DNA of 23,756 nucleotides, from the NCBI GenBank assembly GCA_017405115.1, contig JAFRBA010000106.1, positions 1-23,756 on the forward strand, in the 5' to 3' direction. The stretch comes from Kiritimatiellia bacterium. GTDB lineage: Bacteria > Verrucomicrobiota > Kiritimatiellia > RFP12 > UBA1067. Positions within the stretch are counted from its first letter, which is position 1. The number at the start of each line of letters is the position of its first letter. Shown in pieces: positions 8,496 through 17,240 of the stretch. The notes under the pieces were generated by a model. That model made no database searches. It had not been told where the DNA came from and saw only the letters and a program-made list of their open reading frames with translations. The position numbers were made by a program, and so were the translations under genes.

Positions 8496-9710
8496 TTTGT
8501 GTTGAAGTTGAAAGTCCTCGTCGGCAAGCGAATTGAACCGCTTTATGAGCTCGATCTCATTCGGATCGTACGGGCGGTGCGACGGACGGTAGAGGTCGTG
8601 AAACCATTTGGTCATGTCGTACTGTCTTCCGCCGCCACGCTCCACTTCCTTCCACATCCCCTCCCACGGCTCGTACATCTGGTATCTGCCGGCGACAAAC
8701 CCGAAGTTCACTGCACCGATCTTCTCAATGTAAAACAGCGGATAGCATTCCGCAACGTTGCAGCCAAGGCACCTCGCGAGCCATTCAGTGTTCACGAGCG
8801 GGCGTCCGTAGAACCTGCGGAGCCTGCGTATGAGCTTCACCTGCTCCTCGTAGGGTCCGTAACAGTGGTAGCTGACTATGTCGGAGAGCTCTCCGGCCAG
8901 CTTCTGCGCAGCCTCGCGTTCATCGCGCCGGGCATCGGTCCTGCGTCCCGGAGACAGCCCGGTTCCGTAGCCGTCCGTCCAGACATCGGCCGCAAGCGGC
9001 TGGACGGGATCTACCGCCCAGAGCATCTCGAAGAGCCTGCGCATGTGGGACAGCGGGAGAGCGCCGCGGGTGTTGTTGCCGGGTTCGTTCCACACGTTCC
9101 AGAACGCGATGCGCGGGTCGTCGCGGTGCTTCGCCACGATCTCGCGGCACATCTCGCAGAACTTGGGGCCGAGCTTCGGATCGTCCATCACGGTGTAGCC
9201 GACGGCGTCAGGCAGAGATCCGTGCTGCGACACCTTTCGTCCGCCGTGATACCCCCAGTCGTTCGGCTGCGGACCAGGCCTCGGGAGCGACCAGTACTCC
9301 TTCGGCCGCGAACAGTCGTTGCCGAGAAGCACTATCGCCCTCATGCCGTGCCTGTCCAGCATTTCAAGCCAGCGCCCGAAGCGCGACATGAATCCGTCGT
9401 GGTCGGCCAGCCACACGCCAAAACCCTGCTCGCATATTATGAGTCGCATTACATTGAAGCCCGTCGCCTCCGCAAGCGAAAGCTCCCGCTCCATCTCCTC
9501 GAAACGCTCCTCGCTGCCGAGAGCCTGCCACATGTCCGTGTAATTCGCAGCGCTCGCGGGAAGGTAGTTGCAGCCTCGCATCCACGGCTGCGCATCGTAC
9601 CACGCCCATGCCTGTGCCTTCGTCCACGGGCCTGTGCGCGGAGCGGCGGCCGACAGGCTGAGCGCAGTACAGAACACCGCAGACAGAGTGGCGACTATGT
9701 GTTTGGTCAT
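8475..9710 (-). CDS. Secreted clan GH-A glycoside hydrolase (GH5/GH2-type TIM barrel), family not settled
   Basis: The 411-residue protein has a signal peptide (MTKHIVATLSAVFCTALSLS) nearly identical to that of the next gene. The rest is a single TIM barrel. MRGCNYLPA opens the first strand, VMRLIICEQG follows, the acid/base is E209 in FWNVWNEPGNN, and the nucleophile is E309 in LVNTEWLAR. The region near NFGFVAGRYQMYEPWE closes the barrel. The paired N-E-P and T-E-W motifs establish a retaining clan A hydrolase. I cannot separate GH5 from a stripped-down GH2 barrel by eye, and the substrate is unknown. ATG 9710 with AAGGAG is chosen over the longer frame to 9782, which has no signal peptide. 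It ends TKEKE-stop, with the following gene's ribosome binding site inside those codons. Confidence 0.8.
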   Translation of the reverse strand: MTKHIVATLSAVFCTALSLSAAAPRTGPWTKAQAWAWYDAQPWMRGCNYLPASAANYTDMWQALGSEERFEEMERELSLAEATGFNVMRLIICEQGFGVWLADHDGFMSRFGRWLEMLDRHGMRAIVLLGNDCSRPKEYWSLPRPGPQPNDWGYHGGRKVSQHGSLPDAVGYTVMDDPKLGPKFCEMCREIVAKHRDDPRIAFWNVWNEPGNNTRGALPLSHMRRLFEMLWAVDPVQPLAADVWTDGYGTGLSPGRRTDARRDEREAAQKLAGELSDIVSYHCYGPYEEQVKLIRRLRRFYGRPLVNTEWLARCLGCNVAECYPLFYIEKIGAVNFGFVAGRYQMYEPWEGMWKEVERGGGRQYDMTKWFHDLYRPSHRPYDPNEIELIKRFNSLADEDFQLQHKPTKEKE

Positions 9711-9735
9711 TGTCTTACTCCTTTTCTTTTGTTGG
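9646..9735 (-). repeat. Copy B of the duplicated stop/ribosome-binding-site/signal-peptide module
   Basis: Partner of 8406-8495. Here the module joins the end of the regulator gene (K-P-T-K-E-K-E-stop) to the signal peptide of the clan GH-A hydrolase. Most differences lie in one short patch of signal-peptide codons, where amino acids A-A-M-A become A-T-L-S. Confidence 0.85.
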
Positions 9736-10872
9736 CTTGCGAAAATACATGGTTGAAGCGCGTGCGACGAAGCGCGAAGCAAGTCTCACCTCCCTTGGCG
9801 GGAGCGAAGGAGTCTTGATTCGCGAAAACATGAGTTCAACGGCCGCCGCGCCTATTTCCTCACAGGGCTGAACGAACGTTGTGAGCGGTGGGTCGCACTC
9901 CCCGGACACAGGGTCGCCGTTCACGCCAGCGACAAGAATGTCGTCGGGGACTTTCAGACCTTCTTCCCGCAGCGACTCCATCAGCACGACTCCAAGGTAG
10001 TCGTCGCCGGCTATCAGCGCGTCAGGGCGCTTTCTGTCGGCGGCAATGCGCTTTGCTGTCGCCCGCACGTCCGCGTCTGGATATTTCGCCGACGTTTCTG
10101 CGTCGGAATATCTGACGAACATCATGTCTTCCGTGTGCCATCGGAGGCCCGCCTCGCTCACGGCGAAACCCACGCCCATTCCTCGCAACATGGAAGTCGG
10201 CGCCGGTTTGGGTCGCGTCACATACGCTATCCGCCTTGCGCCCGCCTCTATCATATGCCGCGCCAAATCGTAACCGATACGCAGATTGTCAGTGCCTACA
10301 AGGTCGTATGCACTGCGCTGCGGCGGCTGGACGAAATCACTGTCCATCAGCACGACGGGGATTCCCGCATCGTGCAGGGCGGAGAGAACGGCGCGGTTGG
10401 CACGTTCTCCGTTGCGGAGGAAGTGCAACGGCTGATAAAACACACCTGACAAACGCTCCCGGATGCACATCCGCACAAACTCCATTGAGCACGCCATGCG
10501 ATCGCTTTCCCTGTAGGCAAATGACGAGGCCGAGATAAGAATGCTGCCATGCTTCGCGAGCGTCCGCTCGACACCGCTTTTCATCGCCATGTAGAACGGA
10601 TTGGTGTTGTATCCGTTGCCGAGCAGAATTGCAAATGCGCGCCTCCATGCGGCGCTTGACGTCACAGTCGTGCCGCTGCCAACGCATCTTCGTATAAGAT
10701 TGTCGTCCTCCAAATCACGCAATGCCGCCCTTACAGTCTCACGCGCAGCGGCAAAGCGCCGCACCAGCGCGCGCTCGCTCGGAAAATGTCCGGCGAACTT
10801 TCCTGCTTCTATCTCGGCGCGAAGAGTCCTTCCGATCAATTCCTTCTTCGATTCTGTCGCTAGTTTCTCCAT
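9715..10872 (-). CDS. GntR/LacI hybrid transcriptional regulator of the carbohydrate operon
   Basis: The 385-residue protein joins a GntR-type winged helix (residues about 5-72; FPSERALVRRFAAARETVRAALRDLEDDNLI is split here as FPSERALVRRF and ETVRAALRDLEDDNLI) to a LacI-like periplasmic-binding fold. The latter begins near residue 77 (FAILLGNGYNTNPFY) and includes GIPVVLMDSDF, LVGTDN, RPDALIAGDDYLG and ILVAGVNGDP. Such proteins (AraR-like) bind a sugar and release DNA. It is the first gene of the hydrolase operon and reads straight into the GH-A gene 4 bases later, so it probably controls its own operon. ATG 10872 is preferred to 10893; it starts just at the edge of a palindrome. No good ribosome binding site is visible, so the transcript may have a very short leader. 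Confidence 0.88.
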   Translation of the reverse strand: MEKLATESKKELIGRTLRAEIEAGKFAGHFPSERALVRRFAAARETVRAALRDLEDDNLIRRCVGSGTTVTSSAAWRRAFAILLGNGYNTNPFYMAMKSGVERTLAKHGSILISASSFAYRESDRMACSMEFVRMCIRERLSGVFYQPLHFLRNGERANRAVLSALHDAGIPVVLMDSDFVQPPQRSAYDLVGTDNLRIGYDLARHMIEAGARRIAYVTRPKPAPTSMLRGMGVGFAVSEAGLRWHTEDMMFVRYSDAETSAKYPDADVRATAKRIAADRKRPDALIAGDDYLGVVLMESLREEGLKVPDDILVAGVNGDPVSGECDPPLTTFVQPCEEIGAAAVELMFSRIKTPSLPPREVRLASRFVARASTMYFRKPTKEKE

Positions 10873-10892
10873 GTGGTGTATATGATACCACA
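10872..10892. promoter_or_regulatory. Palindrome at the regulator start, likely operator (proximal)
   Basis: TGTGGT (10872-10877) and ACCACA (10887-10892) are perfect inverted arms around a 9-base AT-rich spacer. On the minus strand the spacer and arm contain TGGTATCAT, an extended -10-like element. It matches the GT-N-AC layout of GntR operators. Autorepression is inferred. Confidence 0.55.
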
Positions 10893-10912
10893 TTCCATGT
10901 ACGCGCCGAACG

Positions 10913-10926
10913 GTGGTCTATACCAC
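10913..10926. promoter_or_regulatory. Palindrome upstream of the regulator, likely operator (distal)
   Basis: GTGGTCTATACCAC is a palindrome with 5-bp arms GTGGT/ACCAC and a 4-base centre. It shares the TGGT...ACCA core with the proximal site; the two centres are about 38 bases apart. Read on the minus strand it includes TGGTATAGA, which could serve as an extended -10. Confidence 0.55.
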
Positions 10927-10955
10927 TTTTTTTAGTTTGGTGCTTTGCCAGAGTG

Positions 10956-10977
10956 AACGCAAAGAGGTGTTTGCGTT
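10956..10977. repeat. Perfect 8-bp inverted repeat in a gene-free stretch
   Basis: AACGCAAA (10956-10963) and TTTGCGTT (10970-10977) flank the 6-base loop GAGGTG. No T-run follows on either strand, so an operator or hairpin role cannot be decided. I found no convincing gene in the remainder of 10927-11096. Confidence 0.5.
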
Positions 10978-11096
10978 GAGTGCTGGAAACAGGGGTTGGG
11001 ATTGATGGAGGTGGATTTCCCCTTCCACCCTCGGGGACACCCAGATCAAACTTCATTCCCGCCGCGCGTCCGCGCCAGCCCTTCAGCCCATTTTCT

Positions 11097-11489
11097 TTAG
11101 CTTCGCCGAAAAAGACGAGCTGCAGATACTATCGGCATCACGACATCGACCATCTTGACCGTGCGGAACTTTTCGACAATCTGGCGGGGCGTGAGTCCTG
11201 GTGCGTACTCCCTGGCAATGGACCTCAGCGTCTGCTGGAGGCAGAGCGCCATGAATGCCGTGAATATGTGCTTCTCGACGGCTGTGTCCGCAAGCCAGTT
11301 CATGTGCATGTCGAGTTCGCTGCCGGGATCCGTGAGGCGGTACATCACGATGGTCTTCATGATCGCAAGCCAGTCCGTGCCCTTGCGGCTCGGCGGAAGG
11401 CGCGAAGCCCAGAAGCCGTCCAGCCCAAGTTCCGCAAACACCAAAGACGCCACGACCGCGCGGCAGTCCTCAAAGCGACAATCCGGCAG
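11097..11489 (-). pseudogene. IS1634/IS4-like (DDE) transposase remnant, front lost and middle deleted
   Basis: The minus-strand frame reads CRFEDCRAVVASLVFAELG, then FWASRLPPSRKGTDWL and TIVMYRLTDPGSELDMH, a typical early segment of IS1634-type transposases. It then jumps directly to HIFTAFMALCLQQTLR and YAPGLTPRQIVEKFRTVKMVDV, which is the end of the protein. The catalytic core between NWLADTAV and EKHIFTAF (normally a few hundred residues) is missing, and a TAA closes the frame just upstream at about 11496-11498, so the N-terminus is missing too. The frame stays open across the junction. It cannot be active. No terminal inverted repeats could be identified. It borders a HicBA toxin-antitoxin pair, as is common for mobile-element debris. 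Confidence 0.75.
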
Positions 11490-11534
11490 ATGGCCTTACG
11501 CAGATGAGCGGCAAAACAATCTTTAGTGGCAACA

Positions 11535-11741
11535 TTACCGCTTCGGCTTGGGCACACCGGCCTGTCGGCATATCGCGTTGAGCGTTCCCTGCGGTAGTGG
11601 CTCTTTACCGTGGAACGGAATCACCGTTCGCCGCCCGGTGACAGGATTGAACATGCCGCGATGAGACCCGACGCCGTGACTGCGGATAAAGCCGAACCCG
11701 TGCAGATATTCGGCAATCTGCTCGGCATTCATCGGCTTCAT
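11535..11741 (-). CDS. hicA: HicA-family mRNA interferase toxin
   Basis: The 68-residue protein is a full-length HicA double-stranded-RNA-binding-like fold. It shows the family order: an N-terminal helix ending in GFGFIRSHGVGSHRGMF, with the catalytic histidine H27 in GSH, then RRTVIPFHGKEPLPQGTLNAI and the terminal C-R-Q-A-G-V. HicA cleaves mRNA. The start overlaps the hicB stop by four bases (ATGA, 11738-11741), so it is coupled to the antitoxin. No damage is visible. ATG 11741 or the ATG three codons later could be used. Confidence 0.9.
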   Translation of the reverse strand: MKPMNAEQIAEYLHGFGFIRSHGVGSHRGMFNPVTGRRTVIPFHGKEPLPQGTLNAICRQAGVPKPKR

Positions 11742-11986
11742 GCAATGGCTACGGCACGACGTTTGCGCTCAATGCGGCGGCGGTCGTTCCTACGATAGTT
11801 CTCCATGTCCGCCGACGTGAGCAGCCAGCATTGCGCGGCCTCTATAAGGTTATCGCGCAACTCGTCCAACGTATCAGCCACGGTTATGCACCCCGGCATG
11901 GCCGGAATCTCCGCCCAATACCGTCCATCTTCGGAGTGGATGCGCGGTTTGAAGAGGTTTTCTACGCTCTTGCGTGTACACATTTG
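11738..11986 (-). CDS. hicB: HicB-family antitoxin
   Basis: The 82-residue protein has the HicB core RIHSEDGRYWAEIPAMPGCITVADTLDELRDNLIEA, written here in two parts: HSEDGRYWAEIPAMPGC (about residues 16-32) and TVADTLDELRDNLIEAA. This fold inhibits HicA. The C-terminus is short and very basic (RRNDRRRIERKRR) instead of a clear helix-turn-helix, so its DNA binding may differ from classic HicB. ATG 11986 is preferred because GGGGAG lies 7 bases before it; ATG 11998 is the alternative, with a weaker GGTGA. The antitoxin comes first in this pair. Confidence 0.87.
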   Translation of the reverse strand, partial: QMCTRKSVENLFKPRIHSEDGRYWAEIPAMPGCITVADTLDELRDNLIEAAQCWLLTSADMENYRRNDRRRIERKRRAVAIA

Positions 11987-12014
11987 AATGCTCCCCATGG
12001 TTTCACCGCCGAGT

Positions 12015-12043
12015 ATTATACCATATTTGCCGCGCTTTCTGTA
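12015..12043 (-). promoter_or_regulatory. hicBA promoter
   Basis: On the minus strand TATAAT (12015-12020) is extended by TGG and preceded at 17 bases by TACAGA, a weak -35. A transcript starting just downstream would have a leader of about 20 bases before the preferred hicB start. I see no clean palindrome over it, and no gene in 12044-12241. Confidence 0.55.
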
Positions 12044-12241
12044 GCAACGGGTGTAATGGTAATGGGTTTCTTCAAATGATGTCAAATTGCGTGGATACGC
12101 CCCTGAAACCTGTGGGGACACCTCGCGGATTTTGGAAGAAAACCTTTGCCGACTTCATTTTAGACGAGCTTTTCTCCAAATCTCGCTGATAAAATATAGA
12201 AGCGATGCGACAGGGCAGGAAAATGGGTCTATGCAAGGATT

Positions 12242-12269
12242 GCGGCCCGGGGATTGCGCCCCGGGCCGC
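12242..12269 (-). terminator. Strong GC hairpin after the dikinase gene, probable terminator
   Basis: Perfect 11-bp arms (12242-12252 and 12259-12269, GCGGCCCGGGG and its complement) with a 6-base loop lie 23 bases past the ppdK stop. No T-run follows on the minus strand, so it may act as a transcript-stabilising or factor-assisted end. Confidence 0.55.
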
Positions 12270-12292
12270 TTTCGCTTCGCCTTGCGCGCAGC

Positions 12293-14935
<2,643 letters not shown>

Positions 14936-14969
14936 TTTTTCGTTCTTGTTTTTCTCTTTTTGTGTTTGT

Positions 14970-15005
14970 GCGCGAATTATACCATATTCGCGCTGCGCGC
15001 GGCAA
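14970..15005 (-). promoter_or_regulatory. ppdK promoter with an 8-bp inverted repeat over the -10 box
   Basis: On the minus strand the -35 is TTGCCG (15000-15005) and the -10 TATAAT (14976-14981), 18 bases apart, with the TGG extension. Perfect arms GCGCGAAT (14970-14977) and ATTCGCGC (14986-14993) flank 8 bases, so the repeat covers the -10 completely. It could bind a repressor. The leader to the ATG is about 35 bases and A-rich. Confidence 0.7.
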
Positions 15006-15043
15006 CTGCTTTCGTATTTGACCTGATAGCGGCAAGTTGCGCA

Positions 15044-15085
15044 TAGACTTTGAGATGCCCGTATGGTATAATACGAATCCGTATT
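15044..15085 (+). promoter_or_regulatory. marR promoter and operator
   Basis: The -10 is TATAAT (15067-15072) with the TGG extension; TAGACT (15044-15049) is a fair -35 at 17 bases. The palindrome AATACGAATCCGTATT (15070-15085) overlaps the end of the -10 and the likely start of transcription, a classic repression position. The same 16 bases occur, in reverse orientation, at 15583-15598 behind the gene. Confidence 0.75.
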
Positions 15086-15091
15086 TTGCTT

Positions 15092-15535
15092 ATGGCCATG
15101 AAAGACACACACGAGAAAGTCCGGCGGTTCATGATCGCCTTCAACAGGATCGACGCGCTGTACGTCGATTCGATGAGGACGTTTGGCGTCAAGGGGAACC
15201 TGTTCGTCCTGTTCTACGCCATTGCCGACGGCAAGGTGTATTCGCAGCGGCAGATCTGCGACGACTGGCATCTGCCGCGCACGACGCTCAACACCATTGT
15301 CCGCGAATGCGTAAAGGACGGACTCGTTGAACTTCTCCCACGCGGCAACAAAGAGAAGGACATACACCTTACGCCGAAAGGCCGTAAAATCGCCGATGAG
15401 GTTTTCGGGCCCATCTTCTCCGCCGAGTCGCGCGTCATGGAGCCGTTCCTCAAGGCCGGGGCTCTTGAAATGATGGAGAAGATGGCCGACAGCTTCGAGG
15501 CGGCTTTCGCCAAACTCAGACCGAGGAAAAGATAA
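15092..15535 (+). CDS. MarR-family transcriptional regulator
   Basis: The 147-residue protein has the MarR layout: N-terminal dimer helices, a winged helix at about residues 50-97 (YSQRQICDDWHLPRTTLN, then VKDGLVELLPRGNKEKD and the wing-closing HLTPKGRKIAD), and a C-terminal helix. MarR proteins are dimers that sit on palindromes and let go when a drug or metabolite binds. It is the only intact plus-strand gene here. Two identical palindromes bracket it, one on its own promoter and one at the head of the following efflux remnant, so it probably controlled both. The start could be ATG 15092 or 15098; no ribosome binding site is visible. The frame is also open from a TTG at 15050, but that lies inside the promoter. 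Confidence 0.85.
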   Translation: MAMKDTHEKVRRFMIAFNRIDALYVDSMRTFGVKGNLFVLFYAIADGKVYSQRQICDDWHLPRTTLNTIVRECVKDGLVELLPRGNKEKDIHLTPKGRKIADEVFGPIFSAESRVMEPFLKAGALEMMEKMADSFEAAFAKLRPRKR

Positions 15536-15539
15536 TCCA

Positions 15540-15876
15540 ATGAAACCGTCACACTTCGCCTTGCTACTATTGCGCCAATTACAATACGGATTCGTATTGT
15601 CCGCCGTCGCATTTGCGGCTCCCTCTCTTTCGCTTTATGCAGAGGATGGCGAATCCGGCGAGCAATCGCCTGTCGCCGTGCTGACGCAGACCATACAGTC
15701 TGGCGCGGCGAAAACGGCTCTACATGCAGTTCGCGGTTTCGATGTGCATCGCCCTCGGCTTCTCGACGGTCGTCGCAATCATTCTCTCGCCCGTCCTCTG
15801 CTCGCTTCTGCTCCGCCCCAGCCGTCCGTCAAAGGTGTTCGTCATGTTTGAATTGGTTCAGCGCCTAGATTCATGA
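15540..15876 (+). pseudogene. Fused remnant of an RND efflux operon (adaptor start joined to inner-membrane pump fragment)
   Basis: Four bases after marR a frame starts with a signal-peptide-like stretch (LLLLRQLQYGFVLSAVAFAA) and continues EDGESGEQSPVAVLTQTIQSG, like the beginning of a membrane fusion (adaptor) protein. From about 15718 another frame takes over: LYMQFAVSMCIALGFSTVV then AIILSPVLCSLLLRP, ending at the TGA 15874-15876. This matches the Y-x-Q-F-x-(about 10)-S-x-x-V-A-x-x-L-x-P-x-L-C segment of AcrB-type RND pumps. The rest of the adaptor and the great majority of the roughly 1000-residue pump are gone. The first frame itself runs on to 15851 as nonsense. No function is expected. 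Nothing beyond the remnant is seen between 15877 and 15911. Confidence 0.7.
15581..15600. promoter_or_regulatory. Second MarR operator copy
   Basis: ACAATACGGATTCGTATTGT has 8-bp perfect arms around GATT. Its central 16 bases (15583-15598) are the exact reverse complement of the operator at 15070-15085. It now lies within the first codons of the efflux remnant, 46 bases after the marR stop. Confidence 0.75.
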
Positions 15877-15911
15877 CCTAGAACCTCCATGCGCACGGTG
15901 TCGGTGAAGTC

Positions 15912-15983
15912 CTAGTGGTGGCAATGGCCGCCGCAGGAGCACCCTTCTTCGTGGTGATGGTTGCACTTGAAGTCGGCGCGGGG
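15912..15983 (-). pseudogene. Orphan Cys/His-rich protein tail (SlyD-like metal-binding C-terminus)
   Basis: The minus strand reads RADFKCNHHHEEGCSCGGHCHH-stop. Histidine- and cysteine-rich ends of this kind occur in SlyD-type peptidyl-prolyl isomerases that deliver nickel. No start or body of such a gene exists upstream; the frame instead meets the TGA (15984-15986) that ends the next gene, with which it is in frame. It is most simply the last 23 codons of a gene otherwise lost. Readthrough of the TGA is possible but unsupported. Confidence 0.4.
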
Positions 15984-16295
15984 TCAAAAGCATGTGGTCA
16001 ACGACTGTCTCAACTCTTCGCTGAATCCATCGAGGTCGTCCTTGGAGATTGCGCCTTCACGCAATAGAGACAACAGGTTCATAATCATGGCAGATCTTTT
16101 CATTTCTGCACAGACTCCGGTTTTCCGCACATCCTCCTGAAGCCTTTCCTTCAGTTTCCAAAACCTATCCGAGGCGAGTCCTTGTCCAGCAATCATTGTC
16201 GAATATTCACCAAGAAGTTTCCCCATATACCGCTCCTGCCATTCGGGCAGTAGCTTTCTGAAGAGCTTCCAGTCGCTTTCCTTGACAGTATACAT
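15984..16295 (-). CDS. Small conserved helical protein of unknown function
   Basis: The 103-residue protein is highly charged and predicted helical, without a signal peptide or membrane segment. Features seen are MYTVKESDWKLFRKLLPEWQ at the start, an internal SDRFWKLKERLQEDVRK and an acidic end (KDDLDGFSEEL). I recall similar small proteins in Firmicutes genomes, sometimes mislabelled as transporters, but I know no demonstrated function. ATG 16295 has AAAGGA 8 bases upstream. It is the last gene of the compact operon that includes the SMR exporter, 13 bases after it. Its TGA stop is followed in frame by the Cys/His-rich tail described separately. Confidence 0.7.
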   Translation of the reverse strand: MYTVKESDWKLFRKLLPEWQERYMGKLLGEYSTMIAGQGLASDRFWKLKERLQEDVRKTGVCAEMKRSAMIMNLLSLLREGAISKDDLDGFSEELRQSLTTCF

Positions 16296-16308
16296 GAGAT
16301 TGTCCTTT

Positions 16309-16623
16309 TTACCTTGCTAATTTCAGACCGACGATCCCTGCCACGATGAGCGCGGCGGACGCGATCCGCAACGCCGAGGCGGACTCACCGAACAGGGCGA
16401 TGCCCGCGACGAATCCTCCGACTGCGCCCACGCCCGTCCACACGGCGTATGCCGTTCCCATCGGGATCGACTTCATGGCCACGGCGAGCAGCCAGACGCT
16501 GGCGGCCATCCCGCCCGCAAACACCGCATCTGCCGTGATGTTCTTGAATCCGTTTGACATCTTGAGCGCAACCGCCCAGACGACCTCGAACAACCCCGCG
16601 ACAATCAATATCAGCCAGTTCAT
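16309..16623 (-). CDS. SMR-family exporter, Gdx/SugE type (guanidinium)
   Basis: The 104-residue protein has four membrane helices and the small multidrug resistance signature. E13, the proton- and substrate-binding glutamate, lies in AGLFEVVWAVALK together with W16, followed by PMGTAYAVWTGVGAVGG (Y59, W62) and GIALFGES. The FEVVWA and YAVWTG wording favours the Gdx/SugE branch, whose members export guanidinium with proton exchange, over EmrE-type drug pumps. The protein works as a dual-topology dimer in the inner membrane. It lies 13 bases after the flavin-reductase-like gene. No guanidine riboswitch can be recognised in that short gap, and no clear ribosome binding site is seen, so it probably depends on the upstream operon. 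Confidence 0.88.
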   Translation of the reverse strand: MNWLILIVAGLFEVVWAVALKMSNGFKNITADAVFAGGMAASVWLLAVAMKSIPMGTAYAVWTGVGAVGGFVAGIALFGESASALRIASAALIVAGIVGLKLAR

Positions 16624-16636
16624 GATGCAACGTCAT

Positions 16637-17218
16637 TCATTTGTTTTTGAATACGAGCCCGCACTTAAAAGCGTCGGCGGTCTTGCCGCCTACCGTGCGA
16701 TAGGCGAACTGCTCCTCGTCGTAGATTATCGGATTCAGCTTGGCGAGGTCGTACTTGCCGCGCTCGTCGAGGATGCTTTCGTCGGCCTGCATGTCCACGA
16801 CCTCGCCCGTAATCTGCACGTGACTGCCGATTGTGACCGTGTTCACGACCTTGCACTCGATAACCAGCTTCAGCTCGTTGATGACAGGCGCGTTGACTTT
16901 TTCAGCTCTCGTAACTGTCCAACCGACTTCGGCAATCTTGTCGTGTTCGTAGCCGGACGCGATGCCGATGTAGTCCGCCTCTGCCGTCTGCTCGATGCTC
17001 GGATAGCCGATCGTGAACGCGCCGGAGTGCAGGATGCTTTTCAGCGTCTTGCGCTTCGCCGTCGCGTTGATTGCGATGGTGAGGCACGGCGGCTTGTGGC
17101 TCGACGGCGTGTAGAACGCGAGCGTGCAGGCGTCCGCCTTGCCGTTTTCGTCATACGCCGCCGCGATGATCGCGGGCGTCGGCGAAACAACCGCGCGCAA
17201 CTTGAGAGACTTCTTCAT
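16637..17218 (-). CDS. Flavin reductase-like FMN-binding split-barrel protein
   Basis: The 193-residue protein fits the flavin reductase/flavoredoxin family (pfam01613-like). The start is KLRAVVSPTPAIIAAAYDENGKADACTL, given here as AVVSPTPAIIAAAYDENGK (10-28), followed by TLAFYTPSSHKPPCLTIAIN, FTIGYPS and SHVQITGEVVDMQADESIL. Such proteins bind FMN and pass electrons from NAD(P)H or a partner. The substrate is not clear. ATG 17218 is preferred over the longer frame to 17344 because the family starts here; AAAGG lies about 11 bases upstream. It sits 22 bases after the fluoride channel gene, in the middle of the operon. Confidence 0.85.
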   Translation of the reverse strand: MKKSLKLRAVVSPTPAIIAAAYDENGKADACTLAFYTPSSHKPPCLTIAINATAKRKTLKSILHSGAFTIGYPSIEQTAEADYIGIASGYEHDKIAEVGWTVTRAEKVNAPVINELKLVIECKVVNTVTIGSHVQITGEVVDMQADESILDERGKYDLAKLNPIIYDEEQFAYRTVGGKTADAFKCGLVFKNK

Positions 17219-17240
17219 GATATTCAGGCCTTTCAAATCT

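Noticed and set aside
11020..12125. Shared word GGGGACACC near 11030 and 12115 as insertion-sequence ends around the transposase remnant and hicBA
   Set aside because: Only nine bases match, in direct rather than inverted orientation, and no target duplication could be found.
12242..12269. GC-rich palindrome as a mobile-element end or CRISPR repeat
   Set aside because: It is a single copy with no spacers or target duplication, and its place right after the ppdK stop fits a terminator.
15984..15986. TGA as a selenocysteine codon joining the small protein to the Cys/His-rich tail
   Set aside because: I could not recognise a bacterial SECIS-type hairpin right after the TGA, and the upstream protein looks complete at its normal length. 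Kept only as a low-interest finding about the tail.
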